Assembly (NCBI GenBank): GCA_020052955.1
Contig: JAGVOB010000152.1
Span: 1-40,071, forward strand
Direction: 5' to 3'
Length of the DNA: 40,071 bases
Origin: Candidatus Omnitrophota bacterium
Lineage (GTDB): Bacteria; Omnitrophota; Gorgyraeia; VGKN01
Of this stretch, positions 40,063 to 40,071 are shown in pieces; within the stretch, counting starts at the first letter, position 1, and each line of letters begins with the position of its first letter. A program made the position numbers and the translations under genes. A model generated the notes under the pieces. It was not told the origin of the DNA. It saw only the letters and a list, made by a program, of their open reading frames with translations, and searched no databases.

Positions 40063-40071
40063 TCGCTTCTC

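Noticed and set aside
12844-40062. Giant gene considered as an NRPS/PKS or a large adhesin
   Set aside because: No adenylation, carrier-protein, ketosynthase, Ig-like or cadherin-type repeats are present; the modules are mostly unrelated cytoplasmic enzyme and signalling domains.

Overview
The window reads as a piece of a bacterial chromosome with a Gram-negative envelope: an outer-membrane TolC-type channel, a periplasmic adaptor and an RND pump lie in one operon. All genes recognised here are on the minus strand. The dominant object is one uninterrupted minus-strand ORF of at least 9072 codons (12844-40062), still open at the window edge. A mosaic protein of about 1 MDa, together with A/T-rich short-period repeats and REP-like palindromes between genes, is most consistent with a candidate-phylum bacterium of the Omnitrophota (OP3) type, a group known for giant proteins. 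This assignment is inference: there is no rRNA or other marker in the window.

Layout, in transcription order (right to left): (1) 40062-12844, the giant mosaic protein. Recognisable modules in order are: a UDP-glucuronate-decarboxylase-like SDR, a VOC/methylmalonyl-CoA-epimerase-like domain, a membrane block, HEAT repeats, a CCA/poly(A)-polymerase-like nucleotidyltransferase, a large unassigned stretch, metallo-beta-lactamase fold 1, a membrane block, a SpoT-like HD domain, a second unassigned stretch, a full RelA/SpoT-like HD-synthetase-TGS-helical unit, an M50-like membrane module, an alpha/beta hydrolase, a membrane/basic segment, a HELSH zincin-like domain, a Ser/Thr protein kinase, a histidine-kinase-type ATPase, a DUF218 domain, a GNAT-like domain, a SAM methyltransferase, membrane blocks including an M50-like module with an intact HExxH, a glycerol-1-phosphate-dehydrogenase-like domain and metallo-beta-lactamase fold 2. 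(2) 12843-12693, an intergenic region with a consensus sigma70-type promoter. (3) 12692-1859, an efflux operon: AMIN-TolC fusion, periplasmic adaptor, SH3-like/TPR/two-PDZ protein, HAMP membrane protein, and an RND permease carrying a 500-residue Glu/Pro-rich tail that ends in a winged-helix DNA-binding domain. (4) 1713-1444, a RadC N-terminal fragment. (5) 1412-183, a DUF4143-type ATPase with its own probable promoter.

The efflux genes form a tripartite export system joined to peptidoglycan-binding (AMIN), sensory (HAMP) and possibly gene-regulatory (winged helix) parts. The giant protein gathers nucleotide second-messenger enzymes, kinase/ATPase signalling domains and proteolysis-like membrane modules in one chain. 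Its job cannot be read from sequence; a membrane-anchored signalling and metabolic scaffold, or a polyprotein that is later cut, are both possible. Intergenic spaces are short (none above 300 bp) but rich in structure: two related two-hairpin leaders, a 138-bp imperfect inverted repeat, REP-like palindromes and arrays of 7-9 nt units.
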